From an uncultured Pelagibacteraceae bacterium (GTDB lineage: Bacteria; Pseudomonadota; Alphaproteobacteria; Pelagibacterales; Pelagibacteraceae), in assembly GCA_902614905.1 (NCBI GenBank), contig CACMMN010000005.1, positions 24,482-88,481 of the forward strand: DNA of 64,000 nt, given 5' to 3'. The notes under the pieces are model-generated. The model was not told where the DNA came from, did no database searches, and saw only the letters and a program-made list of their open reading frames with translations. The translations under genes were made by a program, and so were the position numbers. Shown here piece by piece: positions 49,365 through 61,395 of the stretch (positions are counted from its first letter, which is position 1; each line of letters opens with the position of its first letter).

Positions 49365-51131
49365 ATGACAACTTATACAGCACCTGTTGAAGATATGATG
49401 TTTCTTTTTGAGAAATTAAGAGACAATAAAAATTATAATGACTTAGAAAAGTATAAAGAAGTCAGTCCAGATCTCGTTAAAAACATTTTAGAAGAAGCAG
49501 CAAAAATAAATGAAAATTTAATTTTACCACTTGCAAAAGCTGGAGACGATAATCCTGCAGTTCTAGAAAATGGCGTAGTAAGAACACCGCCTGGATATAA
49601 AGAAGTTTATCAAAAATATATCGAGGATGGATGGACTTCATTATCCTGCGATCCAAAATATGGTGGACAGGGAATGCCTAGAACTGTAAGTGCTTTTTTT
49701 GATGAGATGATATCATCTGCTAGTTTAGCGTTTAAACTTTATAGTGAATTAACTCTCGGTGCTTATAACTGTATTCATCACCACGCCTCAGATGAAATTA
49801 AAGATAAATATCTTCCCAAAATGGTTGAGGGTAAATGGAGTGGTACAATGTGTTTAACAGAGCCAGTCTGTGGAACAGATTTAGGTTTATTAAAAACAAA
49901 AGCAGTAGAACAACAAGATGGAACTTATAAAATTACAGGTCAAAAAATATTTATTACATCTGGAGACCATGATCTTACTGAAAATATAATCCATTTAGTA
50001 ATTGCGAGAGCAACAGACTCACCTAAAGGAACTAAAGGAATAAGTTTATTTTTAGTTCCAAAATTTGTTGTAAAAAATGATGGAACAATTGGTGCAAGAA
50101 ATGGAATTTCAACAGGATCTATAGAAACAAAAATGGGCATCAAAGGTTCAGCAACTTGTGTTTTAAATTTTGATGACGCAACTGGATTTATGATTGGTCC
50201 TAAAAATAAAGGATTAAGTCAAATGTTTACTATGATGAACCTAGAGAGAATTGTCGTTGGAATTCAAGGTTTAGGGATTTCAGAAATCGCTTACCAGAAT
50301 TCATTAAGCTATGCTAAAGAGAGAAAACAAGGTAAAAGCAATAATAACAAATCTCAAAATGGAAATGCAGATTTAATTATTGAACATGCAGATATAAGAA
50401 AATCATTATTAAATATGAAATCAATAATTGAGGGAGAAAGAGCATTATGTTTTTGGTTGTCACAACAAACTGAAGTTAGCTTAAATCATAGTGATCAGAA
50501 AATTAAACAAGATGCTTCAGATATGGTTTCATTAATGACACCAGTTGTAAAATCTTTATTTTCAGATTTAGGTATGGAAATTACTAGTGATGCAATGCAA
50601 ATATATGGAGGATATGGGTATACAAAAGATCAAGGTATAGAGCAATTATACAGAGATAATAGAATAACTCCTATTTACGAAGGGACCAATTCAGTGCAGG
50701 CTGCTGATTTAGTTTTTAGAAAATTATTAAATAAAAATGGAAACATAATTAACAAATTCTTAGATCTTATTAAATCTGAAACTAATTCAAATAACGAAAA
50801 AATTAAACCGTTTGTTAAAGAATTTAATAATTATCTAGAAATCCTTAAAAAATTCAGTGAATGGACAATTGATAGATCTGAGACTAACAGAGATGATGTA
50901 AGCGCAGCAGCAAATGATTATTTGAAAACACTTGGTTATATTTCTTTGGCCTTTGCTTGGATTAAAACACTTAAAGTAAGTTTTAAAGATTATGAAGAAA
51001 ATAAGAAATTCTATGATGACAAAATAAATACTGCTAAATTTTATTTTGAAAAAGTATTACCTAGGGCTGAACAACACTATAAATCTGCCATTTCAGGAAG
51101 TTCAAACATTATGAATTTTAATTTTAACTGA
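49365..51131 (+). CDS. dmdC: Acyl-CoA dehydrogenase, probable methylmercaptopropionyl-CoA dehydrogenase DmdC
   Basis: MCLTEPVCGTDLG; KIFITSGDHDLTENIIHLV; QIYGGYGYTKDQGIEQLYRDNRITPIYEGTNSVQA; gene order with dmdB and dmdA. Confidence 0.88.
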   Translation: MTTYTAPVEDMMFLFEKLRDNKNYNDLEKYKEVSPDLVKNILEEAAKINENLILPLAKAGDDNPAVLENGVVRTPPGYKEVYQKYIEDGWTSLSCDPKYGGQGMPRTVSAFFDEMISSASLAFKLYSELTLGAYNCIHHHASDEIKDKYLPKMVEGKWSGTMCLTEPVCGTDLGLLKTKAVEQQDGTYKITGQKIFITSGDHDLTENIIHLVIARATDSPKGTKGISLFLVPKFVVKNDGTIGARNGISTGSIETKMGIKGSATCVLNFDDATGFMIGPKNKGLSQMFTMMNLERIVVGIQGLGISEIAYQNSLSYAKERKQGKSNNNKSQNGNADLIIEHADIRKSLLNMKSIIEGERALCFWLSQQTEVSLNHSDQKIKQDASDMVSLMTPVVKSLFSDLGMEITSDAMQIYGGYGYTKDQGIEQLYRDNRITPIYEGTNSVQAADLVFRKLLNKNGNIINKFLDLIKSETNSNNEKIKPFVKEFNNYLEILKKFSEWTIDRSETNRDDVSAAANDYLKTLGYISLAFAWIKTLKVSFKDYEENKKFYDDKINTAKFYFEKVLPRAEQHYKSAISGSSNIMNFNFN

Positions 51132-51132
51132 A

Positions 51133-52761
51133 ATGAGTCATTACGATAATAACTTAGACAAAAATAACGCAAATTTTGTTCCATTAACTCCATTAAGTTT
51201 CCTTGAAAGAGCAAAAGATATCTATCCAGATTATGAAGCTTTAATTTATGAAGATAGGTCTTACACCTGGGAACAAATTTATAAGAGATGCATCAAATTT
51301 GCGAGTGCACTAGAAAAAATTGGTATTAAGGAGGGGGATACGGTTTCAGTCATGGCTTTTAATACACCTGAAATTTTTGAGGCTCATTATTCTGTGCCAA
51401 TGACTGGAGCAGTTCTAAATACTATAAACACAAGATTAGATGCTAAGACAGTTGCATATATTATTGATCATAGCGAAGCAAAAGTATTGATTGTTGATCG
51501 ACAACTACATTCAGTTTTAAAAAAAGCATTGGAATTATCCAAAAATAAACCTTTAATAATTGATATTCATGATAAATTTGCTGATCAATCTTTATTAAAA
51601 AAAATTGGCGAAAAAGAATATGAAGAATTCCTGAATACTGGTGATGAAACATTCATCTGGAAGAGACCAAAAGATGAATGGCAAGCAATATCTTTAAGTT
51701 ATACTTCAGGCACGACAGGAAATCCAAAAGGAGTTGTGTATCACCATAGAGGTTCTTATTTAATGTCTACAGGAAGTGCAATTGCATGGAACATGCCAAA
51801 TAGATTAAATTTTTTAACAGTCGTACCAATGTTTCACTGCAATGGTTGGGGATATCCCTGGACAATCCCGATGCTAAACGGCAGAACAATTTGTTTAAGA
51901 GCCATTGATATAAAAAAAATTTTTGAGCTAATTATTAAGCATGAAATTACACATTTTGGTGGAGCACCAATAGTTTTAAATATGATAACTGGTGCATCAG
52001 AAAGTGATAGAAAAAAACTTACACATAAAGTTTATGTTCTTACAGCTGGAGCACCACCACCAAGTATTATATTTAAAAAAATGGAAGCACTTGGTTTTGA
52101 AGTAATGCATGTTTATGGACTAACAGAAACATACGGACATATTTTACAATGTGCATGGAATGAGAATTGGAGTTCTTTTGATGAAGACAAGAAAAATGAA
52201 ATAAAAGCTAGACAAGGTGTTAGATATCCTAATACAGAGGATGTAATGGTAATGGACCCCGAGTCTATGAAACCTGTTCCTAAAGATGCAAAAACCATTG
52301 GTGAGATAATGATTAAAGGTAACGTAGTTATGAAAGGTTACTTTAAAGATAAAGATGCAACAGATAAAGCAATGTCACATGGTTGGTTTCACTCTGGGGA
52401 TTTGGCTGTAGTTAATCCTGATGGATATATTAAAATTAAAGATAGATCTAAGGATATAATTATTTCAGGAGGAGAAAATATTTCATCTATAGAAATTGAA
52501 AATACCTTAGCAAAACATCCATCTGTTTCGATAGCTGCAGTAGTTGCAAAACCGGATGAAAAATGGGGAGAGGTTCCTTGTGCTTTTATTGAGAAAGTGC
52601 AAGATAAAGATGTATCAGAAAAAGAATTAATTGATTTTTGTAGAGAGACTTTAGCTGGTTTTAAAATACCAAAAAAAGTAGCATTTTGTGAATTACCAAA
52701 AACTTCAACAGGTAAAATTCAAAAATTTGAGCTAAGAAAAAAAGCCAAGGAACTTACTTGA
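51133..52761 (+). CDS. dmdB: Acyl-CoA synthetase, probable methylmercaptopropionate-CoA ligase DmdB
   Basis: LSYTSGTTGNPKGVVYHHRG; HVYGLTETYGH; DRSKDIIISGGENISSIEIEN; gene order. Confidence 0.88.
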   Translation: MSHYDNNLDKNNANFVPLTPLSFLERAKDIYPDYEALIYEDRSYTWEQIYKRCIKFASALEKIGIKEGDTVSVMAFNTPEIFEAHYSVPMTGAVLNTINTRLDAKTVAYIIDHSEAKVLIVDRQLHSVLKKALELSKNKPLIIDIHDKFADQSLLKKIGEKEYEEFLNTGDETFIWKRPKDEWQAISLSYTSGTTGNPKGVVYHHRGSYLMSTGSAIAWNMPNRLNFLTVVPMFHCNGWGYPWTIPMLNGRTICLRAIDIKKIFELIIKHEITHFGGAPIVLNMITGASESDRKKLTHKVYVLTAGAPPPSIIFKKMEALGFEVMHVYGLTETYGHILQCAWNENWSSFDEDKKNEIKARQGVRYPNTEDVMVMDPESMKPVPKDAKTIGEIMIKGNVVMKGYFKDKDATDKAMSHGWFHSGDLAVVNPDGYIKIKDRSKDIIISGGENISSIEIENTLAKHPSVSIAAVVAKPDEKWGEVPCAFIEKVQDKDVSEKELIDFCRETLAGFKIPKKVAFCELPKTSTGKIQKFELRKKAKELT

Positions 52762-53534
52762 TTCTTAAAGTAGATAATAAGCAGGTCTTTGCCTCCGATG
52801 CAGGTAAAGATTTTGATAAAAATAAAGAAACAATTTTTTTGCTTCATGGTAGTGGGTTAACACATATTGTTTGGTCTTTAACCGAACAATATTTGTCAAA
52901 CAAAAATTTTAACATTTTAGCGATTGATTTACCTGGCCATGGAAAATCAGATGGACCATGTCTAACGAGCATAGAAAAAATTGCAGACTGGTTAGAAAAT
53001 GTAAGAAATGAAATAAATGTTGAAAAAGTGTCAATAATTGGTCATTCGCAAGGGTGCCTTGAGGCCATAGAATATGGTTCAAAATATAAAAATCATATTT
53101 CTAAATTAGTATTGTTGGCTGGATCTTATAAAATGCCAGTCAATCAAGATTTGATTGATTTAGCTGAGTCTGGCGATAAAAAAGCAGTTCATCTGATGAT
53201 GAAATGGGGCTACGAGGGATCAAAAAAATTTATTGGCGGAAACCCGGTAGAAAAAATTATCAACTCATCAAGAGAAGTTAAGGAAATTTTATCTGTAGAT
53301 CTTAAAGCTTGTAATAATTATAAAAACGGAAAAGATGCATCGACAAGTATTGAGTGTCCAACAATTCTTATTTTTGGAGCACTTGATAAAATGGTGCCAA
53401 CTGAAAATGGAAAAAAATTTGCTAATTTAATAAAAAACTCAAAAACTGAGATTTTAAATGATTGTGGACATATGATTATGTTTGAAAAAGCTTTTGAAAT
53501 GAGGGAAAAGGTAGCAGAATTTTTAAAAAAATGA
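52758..53534 (+). CDS. Alpha/beta hydrolase in the dmd operon (TTG start)
   Basis: [50 protein letters not shown]. Confidence 0.92.
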   Translation: MILKVDNKQVFASDAGKDFDKNKETIFLLHGSGLTHIVWSLTEQYLSNKNFNILAIDLPGHGKSDGPCLTSIEKIADWLENVRNEINVEKVSIIGHSQGCLEAIEYGSKYKNHISKLVLLAGSYKMPVNQDLIDLAESGDKKAVHLMMKWGYEGSKKFIGGNPVEKIINSSREVKEILSVDLKACNNYKNGKDASTSIECPTILIFGALDKMVPTENGKKFANLIKNSKTEILNDCGHMIMFEKAFEMREKVAEFLKK

Positions 53535-54640
53535 AAAACTTCTCAATTATAAAATCAAGAAGATTAAGAAGCACACCTTACACTGATAGAATAGAAGCTC
53601 ATGGGGTGAGTGGTTATACAGTTTACAATCACATGCTACTCCCGGTCTCTTTTAAGTCGGTAGAAGCTGATTATGAGCATCTTAAGAAATTTGTGCAAGT
53701 ATGGGATGTGGCCGCAGAAAGACAGGTACAAATTACTGGGAAAGACTCTGCAAAATTAGTTCAACTAATGACGTGTAGAGATTTATCAAATTCAAAAGTT
53801 GGAAAATGCTATTATGCACCTTTAATTGACGATCAAGGAAATTTAGTAAATGATCCAATTATAAATAAACTTGCAGATGATAAATGGTGGCTTTCAATAG
53901 CCGACTCGGATGTTATATTTTTTGCAAAAGGTTTAGCTGCCGGATACAAATTTGAAGTGGAGATAACTGAACCAAACGTAAATATTTTAGCTGTCCAAGG
54001 ACCTTTGTCTGATAATCTTTTGGCAAAAATATTTGGTGAAGAAATTAGACAATTAAAATTTTTTAATTTTAAATATTACGAATTCAAAGGAAAAAAATAT
54101 TTTATTGCTAGATCTGGATGGTCTAAACAAAGCGGTTTTGAAATATATGTTGAAGATGATAAAGCTGGTCAAGACTTATATGACTATTTGTTTGAATATG
54201 GTAAAGAATTTAACGTTAAAGCAGGATGTCCAAATTTAATTGAAAGAATAGAATCTGCTTTATTATCTTATGGTAATGATTTTGATAATAGAGACAATCC
54301 ATTTGAGGCAAATTTTGATAAATTTGTGAATTTAGAATCTGATGTAAATTTCTTGGGCAAAGAAAGATTGAAAAAAATTAAGCAAAATGGAATAAAAAGA
54401 AAATTAATGGGTGTTAAGATTGATCATAATAAAATTGATATGTACTGTGAAAAAACATTATATGATGATAATAATAATATCGTTGGCCACGTTAGGTCTG
54501 CCGCATATTCTCCAACATTTAAAAAAGTGATTGGAATTGCAATGATTAATAAACCCTATTGGGATGCAAAACATCAATTTAAAATTGATATCAATGAGAA
54601 AATATTTCTAGGAACAGTTTGCGATTTACCTTTCATTTAG
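53531..54640 (+). CDS. dmdA: Dimethylsulfoniopropionate demethylase (GcvT-fold)
   Basis: [79 protein letters not shown]; recognised from SAR11 DmdA. Confidence 0.93.
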   Translation: MKNFSIIKSRRLRSTPYTDRIEAHGVSGYTVYNHMLLPVSFKSVEADYEHLKKFVQVWDVAAERQVQITGKDSAKLVQLMTCRDLSNSKVGKCYYAPLIDDQGNLVNDPIINKLADDKWWLSIADSDVIFFAKGLAAGYKFEVEITEPNVNILAVQGPLSDNLLAKIFGEEIRQLKFFNFKYYEFKGKKYFIARSGWSKQSGFEIYVEDDKAGQDLYDYLFEYGKEFNVKAGCPNLIERIESALLSYGNDFDNRDNPFEANFDKFVNLESDVNFLGKERLKKIKQNGIKRKLMGVKIDHNKIDMYCEKTLYDDNNNIVGHVRSAAYSPTFKKVIGIAMINKPYWDAKHQFKIDINEKIFLGTVCDLPFI

Positions 54641-54655
54641 TATAAGTTAATCAAC

Positions 54656-55648
54656 ATGAATATAGCGATTGTAGGAGCAACAGGAAATGTTGGAAGAAAA
54701 ATTATAGAAGTTCTGGAAAGAAAAAACTTTTCAGTGACTAATCTATACCTTCTAGCATCTGCTAAAAGCTCAGGAGTAAAAATTAAATTTAAAGACAGGG
54801 AAATTGAAGTAAGCGACCTAGAAAATTTTGATTTCTCAAAAGCTGATATTACATTTTTTTCTGCAGGTGGAAAAATTTCAGAAAAATATGTTTCTGCAGC
54901 AGCAAAGCATACAGTAGTTATAGATAATTCAAGCTATTTTAGAATGGATCCAGATGTGCCTTTAATTGTTCCTCAAGTCAATTCTAAAGAAATAAAAAAT
55001 ATGAAAAAAAATATTTTAGCTAATCCAAACTGCTCAACTGCTCAATTGGTAATAGTTTTAAAAAATTTGAATGATAATTTTAAAATAAAAAGATTGGTAA
55101 TATCAACTTACCAGTCCACATCAGGTGCTGGAAAAAAACCTATGGATGAGCTTTTGAATCAAACAAAGAAAGCTCTTGAATCTAAAGAAATTAAAAGTGA
55201 GAATTTTACTAAACAAATAGCATTTAATGCTATACCGCATATAGATAAATTTAGTACAGATGGATATACGAAAGAGGAAATCAAAATGATACAAGAGTCT
55301 AACAAAATTTTAGGTTCGAATATAGATATCACAGCAACGTGTGTTAGAATTCCTGTTTTAGTATCTCATGCGGAGTCTGTTAACGTTGAATTTGAGAATG
55401 AGGCACCAATTGATAAGGTTATAGAAATTTTAAATCAATCACCTGGTTGTAAAGTAATTGATGATAGGAATGATGGAGGATATATTACCCCAGTAGAAGC
55501 TGAAGGAAAAAATGAAACTTTTATTTCAAGAATTAGAAAAGATAATAGTAAAAAAAATGCCATTAACATGTGGATAGTTTCAGATAATTTATTAAGAGGA
55601 GCGGCTTTAAATGCAGTGGAAATTGCAGAGGCATACATTAAGAAGTAA
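54656..55648 (+). CDS. asd: Aspartate-semialdehyde dehydrogenase
   Basis: IAIVGATGNVGRKIIEVL; FFSAGGKISEKY; NPNCSTAQLVIVL; TYQSTSGAGKK. Confidence 0.97.
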   Translation: MNIAIVGATGNVGRKIIEVLERKNFSVTNLYLLASAKSSGVKIKFKDREIEVSDLENFDFSKADITFFSAGGKISEKYVSAAAKHTVVIDNSSYFRMDPDVPLIVPQVNSKEIKNMKKNILANPNCSTAQLVIVLKNLNDNFKIKRLVISTYQSTSGAGKKPMDELLNQTKKALESKEIKSENFTKQIAFNAIPHIDKFSTDGYTKEEIKMIQESNKILGSNIDITATCVRIPVLVSHAESVNVEFENEAPIDKVIEILNQSPGCKVIDDRNDGGYITPVEAEGKNETFISRIRKDNSKKNAINMWIVSDNLLRGAALNAVEIAEAYIKK

Positions 55649-55650
55649 TT

Positions 55651-56034
55651 ATGAAAGATAACAATCCTATATCTCCACACATACAAGTTTATAACTGGCA
55701 TATTTCATCACTTGTTTCAATTTCTCACAGAATAACAGGAGTGATAAATTATTTATTATTAATACTTGTTTGTTTTTGGGTGATTAGTTTAATATTTGGC
55801 TCAGAAAGTTATCAATACTTTAAAAAATTTTCAGAATCGATGGTGGGTAAGTTTTTTATTATTGGATTTATTTGGTCCTATTCATTTCAGATTTTAAGTG
55901 AAATCAGACATTGGTTCTGGGACATGGGTTATGGTTTTGAATTGAGAACTACAAAAATAACAGGTGTCATTGTGATATTAGGCTCTTTTATATTAACAAT
56001 AGCTTTATACCTTCTAAGTGGAGTTTTAATTTAA
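55651..56034 (+). CDS. sdhC: Succinate dehydrogenase cytochrome b556 subunit
   Basis: PISPHIQVYNWHISSLVSISHRITGV; IRHWFWDMGYG. Confidence 0.95.
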   Translation: MKDNNPISPHIQVYNWHISSLVSISHRITGVINYLLLILVCFWVISLIFGSESYQYFKKFSESMVGKFFIIGFIWSYSFQILSEIRHWFWDMGYGFELRTTKITGVIVILGSFILTIALYLLSGVLI

Positions 56035-56357
56035 TGCTTCAAGCTACAAAAAAATGGTTATTCCAAAAAATCACTTCAGTAATAATGGTTCCTTTTATGA
56101 TTTGGTTTTTAATGAATATTGTTACAATATTTAATGGAAGTTATGACGAGGTAGTTAATTTCTTTACCTCACAGCCATCTAAAATATTATTTTCAATTTT
56201 CATAGTTAGCATGTTTTTTTATTCAGCTCTTAGTATTAGTGAGATTTTTGAGGACTATATAAAGCAGGAAAATGCAAAAAAATACGCAAATTTGGGTGTT
56301 TTTTTGTCATCTTTAATTATCCCTCTATTTACAATAATTACTATTATATATTTATAA
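56034..56357 (+). CDS. sdhD: Succinate dehydrogenase membrane anchor subunit
   Basis: [31 protein letters not shown]; position between sdhC and sdhA. Confidence 0.92.
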   Translation: MLQATKKWLFQKITSVIMVPFMIWFLMNIVTIFNGSYDEVVNFFTSQPSKILFSIFIVSMFFYSALSISEIFEDYIKQENAKKYANLGVFLSSLIIPLFTIITIIYL

Positions 56358-56359
56358 TT

Positions 56360-58135
56360 ATGAAATCTTACAAAATTATTGATCACGAATATGATGTAGT
56401 TGTGTTAGGTGCTGGTGGTTCAGGCTTGAGAGCTGCTGTTGGGTTAAGTGAAGCTGGGCTTAAGACAGCTTGTATATCAAAAGTTTTTCCAACTAGAAGC
56501 CATACATCTGCTGCCCAAGGTGGAATTTCTGCAGCGTTAGGTAATATGGGTGAAGATGATTGGCGTTGGCATATGTATGATACAGTTAAAGGTGCAGATT
56601 GGTTGGGTGATCAGGATTGTATAGAGTACTTGTGTAAAGAAGCTCCTCGAGCAGTTTTGGAATTAGAAAAATATGGTGTTCCTTTTAGCAGAACAGATGA
56701 TGGCAAAATTTACCAAAGACCTTTTGGTGGAATGACAAAAAACTATGGTAACGAACCAGTACAAAGAACTTGTGCAGCAGCAGATAGAACTGGCCATGCA
56801 ATTTTACATACATTGTATGGACAAGCTTTGAAACATAATACAGAATTTTTTATTGAGTATTTTGCATTAGATCTTTTAATGAAAAATGGTGAGTGCAAAG
56901 GTTTGGTTGCTTGGAATTTAAATGATGGCACAATTCATAGGTTTAGGTCTCACATAACAATTATTGCAACAGGTGGTTATGGAAAAATATACTATTCAGC
57001 TACTTCAGCACATACTTGTACTGGTGATGGGAATGCAATGGTATTAAGAGCAGGTTTACCTTTACAAGATATGGAATTTGTTCAATTTCATCCAACAGGT
57101 ATCTATGGTCATGGCACTTTAATATCTGAGGGTGTAAGAGGTGAAGGCGGATATCTTGTAAACTCTAAAGGTGAAAGATTTATGGAGAGATATGCTCCTA
57201 AAGCTAAGGACTTAGCATCAAGAGATGTGGTGAGTAGATCTATTGCAGTTGAAATAAATGAGGGCAGAGGAGTTGGCAAAGATAAAGATCACGTTCACTT
57301 ACATTTAGATCACTTAGATAAAAATGTTATCGAAGAGAGATTACCAGGCATATCAGAGTCTTCGAAGTTATTCGCTAACGTTGATGTTACTAAAGAACCA
57401 ATACCAGTAGTACCAACTGTTCATTATAACATGGGGGGTATACCTACAAATTATAAAGCTGAAGTGCTAACACTAAATGGTTCTGAAAAAACAGTTCCGG
57501 GATTAATGGCTATTGGTGAGGCTGCATGTGTATCTGTTCATGGAGCAAATAGATTAGGATCTAATTCATTAATTGATTTAGTTGTTTTTGGAAGAGCTGC
57601 AGCAAAAAGAGCATCCGAATTAGTAAAACCTGGACAACCACATGAAGATATTCCAGATTCTGAAACTGATAAATGTTTATCAAGATTTGATAAACTTAGA
57701 AATTCTAGCGGTTCAAACAGTACTGCAGATTTAAGATTATCTATGCAAAAAACAATGCAGTCAAAGTGTGCCGTTTTTAGAACAGAAAAAACTTTAAAAG
57801 AAGGCATTGAGCAAATAAGAAAACCATTTGAAGGTATGGAAAATTTATCAGTGAAAGATAAATCTTTAATTTTTAATACTGATTTAGTTGAAACCTTAGA
57901 GTTTGATAACTTAATAAGACAAGCAATAACAACAATGGATTCAGCATATTATAGAAAGGAGAGCAGAGGTGCTCATGCTAGAGAAGATTATCCTAAGAGA
58001 GACGATGAAAAATACATGCAACATACTTTATCTTGGTGTGAAGGTAAGAAAACAAAAATAGATTATAGACCAGTTCACAGATCAACACTAACTAATGATG
58101 TGCAGTATTTCCCGCCACAGGAAAGAGTCTACTGA
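56360..58135 (+). CDS. sdhA: Succinate dehydrogenase flavoprotein subunit
   Basis: [57 protein letters not shown]. Confidence 0.98.
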   Translation: MKSYKIIDHEYDVVVLGAGGSGLRAAVGLSEAGLKTACISKVFPTRSHTSAAQGGISAALGNMGEDDWRWHMYDTVKGADWLGDQDCIEYLCKEAPRAVLELEKYGVPFSRTDDGKIYQRPFGGMTKNYGNEPVQRTCAAADRTGHAILHTLYGQALKHNTEFFIEYFALDLLMKNGECKGLVAWNLNDGTIHRFRSHITIIATGGYGKIYYSATSAHTCTGDGNAMVLRAGLPLQDMEFVQFHPTGIYGHGTLISEGVRGEGGYLVNSKGERFMERYAPKAKDLASRDVVSRSIAVEINEGRGVGKDKDHVHLHLDHLDKNVIEERLPGISESSKLFANVDVTKEPIPVVPTVHYNMGGIPTNYKAEVLTLNGSEKTVPGLMAIGEAACVSVHGANRLGSNSLIDLVVFGRAAAKRASELVKPGQPHEDIPDSETDKCLSRFDKLRNSSGSNSTADLRLSMQKTMQSKCAVFRTEKTLKEGIEQIRKPFEGMENLSVKDKSLIFNTDLVETLEFDNLIRQAITTMDSAYYRKESRGAHAREDYPKRDDEKYMQHTLSWCEGKKTKIDYRPVHRSTLTNDVQYFPPQERVY

Positions 58136-58908
58136 TGGTTCAAATAAATTTGCCTAAGAATTCAAAAATCCAAAAGGGCAAATATTTTAAAGACACAACA
58201 GGTTCTAAGAATATAAGAAAAGTTAATATTTATAGATGGGATCCATCAACTGGCGAAAACCCAAGAATTGATACTTACGAAGTGGATATGGATAATTGCC
58301 CATCAAAAGTTTTAGATCTACTTAATAAAATTAAAAACGAAATTGATCCAACTATTGCTTATAGAAGATCGTGTGCACACGGAGTTTGTGGTTCTTGCGC
58401 AATGAATATGGATGGAAAAAATGGTTTAGCTTGCACTAAACCTCACTCAGAGATTAAAGGAGATATTAATATTTATCCTCTTCCTCATTTAAAAGTATTA
58501 AAAGATCTTATTGGAGATTTAAGTACACTTTATAGACAATATGAGTCTGTGGAACCATGGCTAAAAAACTCAAACGATTCCAGCAAAACCGAGAACTTAC
58601 AATCTAAAGAAGATAGAGCTAAACTTGATGGACTTTATGAATGTATTATGTGTGCATGTTGTTCCACGTCATGCCCTAGTTACTGGTGGAACGGAGACAA
58701 ATATCTTGGTCCAGCTGTTTTGCTTCAAGCCTATAGATGGATAATAGACTCAAGAGATGAAGATAGAAAAGCAAGATTAAAAAAAGTAGCTGACGAACTA
58801 AAACTATATAGGTGTCATACAATCATGAACTGTACAAATGCTTGTCCAAAGGGTCTTAATCCTGCAAAAGCTATAGCTTCTATCAAAAAAATGCTTGCAA
58901 CAAGCTAA
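58135..58908 (+). CDS. sdhB: Succinate dehydrogenase iron-sulfur subunit
   Basis: [64 protein letters not shown]. Confidence 0.98.
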   Translation: MVQINLPKNSKIQKGKYFKDTTGSKNIRKVNIYRWDPSTGENPRIDTYEVDMDNCPSKVLDLLNKIKNEIDPTIAYRRSCAHGVCGSCAMNMDGKNGLACTKPHSEIKGDINIYPLPHLKVLKDLIGDLSTLYRQYESVEPWLKNSNDSSKTENLQSKEDRAKLDGLYECIMCACCSTSCPSYWWNGDKYLGPAVLLQAYRWIIDSRDEDRKARLKKVADELKLYRCHTIMNCTNACPKGLNPAKAIASIKKMLATS

Positions 58909-58932
58909 TTAGTTAATTAAATAATTTTGCCA

Positions 58933-60426
58933 ATGAATTTAATACAACATTACGTAAATGGTAAAATTTTTTCTGGTTCATCCAAAAGAAGTGGAAAAGT
59001 TTTTAATCCCGCAACAGGATCACAAGAGAGCGAAGTCTCACTTGGAACAAAAAATGACTTAGACCAAGCTGTTGATATAGCATCAAAAGCCTTTGAAACA
59101 TGGTCTCTAAAACCATCAATACAAAGGGCAAGAGTCATGTTTAAATTTAAAGAATTGATAGAAAAAAATTCAGATGAGCTAACAAAATTAATTGTTTCTG
59201 AACATGGTAAGGTTTATGAGGATGCAAAAGGCTCACTGACAAGAGGTTTAGAGATAGTTGAATTTGCCTGTGGCATACCTCAAATGTTAAAAGGGGAATT
59301 TACAGAAAATGTTGGCACTGAGATTGACAGTTGGTCAATTAGACAGCCACTTGGTGTTTGTGCAGGTATAACCCCATTTAATTTTCCAGCTATGGTACCA
59401 ATGTGGATGTTTCCAATGGCTATCGCATGTGGAAATACATTTATTTTAAAACCGTCAGAGAAAGATCCTTCATGTTCAATAAAGTTAGCAGAGCTTTTTT
59501 CAGAAGCTGGTTTACCTGATGGAGTTCTTAATGTTGTCAATGGAGATAAAGAGGTAGTTGATGCAATTTTAACAAATAAAAAAATTCAAGCAGTAAGTTT
59601 TGTTGGATCGACTCCAATAGCAAAATATATTTACGAAAATGCTGCAAAAAATGAAAAAAGGGTACAAGCTTTAGGAGGTGCAAAAAATCATTGTGTTGTC
59701 ATGCCTGACTGTGATTTAGAGCAAGCTGTTAACGGATTAATGGGAGCAGCATACGGATCCGCAGGAGAAAGATGCATGGCCCAATCAGTAGCAGTTGCTG
59801 TTGGAAAAATTGGTGATGAATTAGTAGGAAAACTATCAAAAAAAGTCGAGGCTTTAAAAGTTGGTCCTGGTATGGATAAAAGTTCAGAGATGGGTCCCTT
59901 AGTTACAAAAGAACATCTTGAAAAAGTGAAAGGATATGTAGATTTAGGTGTTAAAGAGGGCGCTAAGTTAGTTGTGGATGGTAGAAATATAAAGTTACAA
60001 GGTTATGAAAAAGGATTTTTTATTGGAGGATGTTTATTTGATCATGTGAGTAAAGATATGAGAATTTACAAAGAAGAGATCTTCGGTCCAGTTTTATCAG
60101 TTGTAAGAGCTAAAGATTTTAACGAGGCAATTAATTTAATTAACGAACATGAATTTGGTAATGGAACAAGTATTTACACACGTGACGGTGATGTTGGAAG
60201 AACTTTTGCAAGCAAAATTAAAGTTGGCATGGTTGGTATAAATATACCTATACCTGTGCCAGTCGCATTCCACAGTTTTGGTGGATGGAAAAGATCACTT
60301 TTTGGAGATCAACACATGCATGGACCTGAGGGTGTAAGATTTTATACAAAATTAAAAACAATTACATCTAGGTGGCCTTCAGGTGTTAGATCAAACCCAG
60401 AGTTTATAATGCCAACAATGAAATAG
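58933..60426 (+). CDS. mmsA: CoA-acylating (methyl)malonate-semialdehyde dehydrogenase
   Basis: GVCAGITPFNFPAMVPMWMFPMAIACGNTFILKPSEKDP; GGAKNHCVVMPD; GSAGERCMAQSVAV. Confidence 0.96.
   Translation: MNLIQHYVNGKIFSGSSKRSGKVFNPATGSQESEVSLGTKNDLDQAVDIASKAFETWSLKPSIQRARVMFKFKELIEKNSDELTKLIVSEHGKVYEDAKGSLTRGLEIVEFACGIPQMLKGEFTENVGTEIDSWSIRQPLGVCAGITPFNFPAMVPMWMFPMAIACGNTFILKPSEKDPSCSIKLAELFSEAGLPDGVLNVVNGDKEVVDAILTNKKIQAVSFVGSTPIAKYIYENAAKNEKRVQALGGAKNHCVVMPDCDLEQAVNGLMGAAYGSAGERCMAQSVAVAVGKIGDELVGKLSKKVEALKVGPGMDKSSEMGPLVTKEHLEKVKGYVDLGVKEGAKLVVDGRNIKLQGYEKGFFIGGCLFDHVSKDMRIYKEEIFGPVLSVVRAKDFNEAINLINEHEFGNGTSIYTRDGDVGRTFASKIKVGMVGINIPIPVPVAFHSFGGWKRSLFGDQHMHGPEGVRFYTKLKTITSRWPSGVRSNPEFIMPTMK

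Positions 60427-61394
<968 letters not shown>

Positions 61395-61395
<1 letters not shown>

Noticed and set aside
52953-52989. Possible frameshift or pseudogene signals in the dmd operon
   Set aside because: All four genes are full length with intact motifs and tight coupling.
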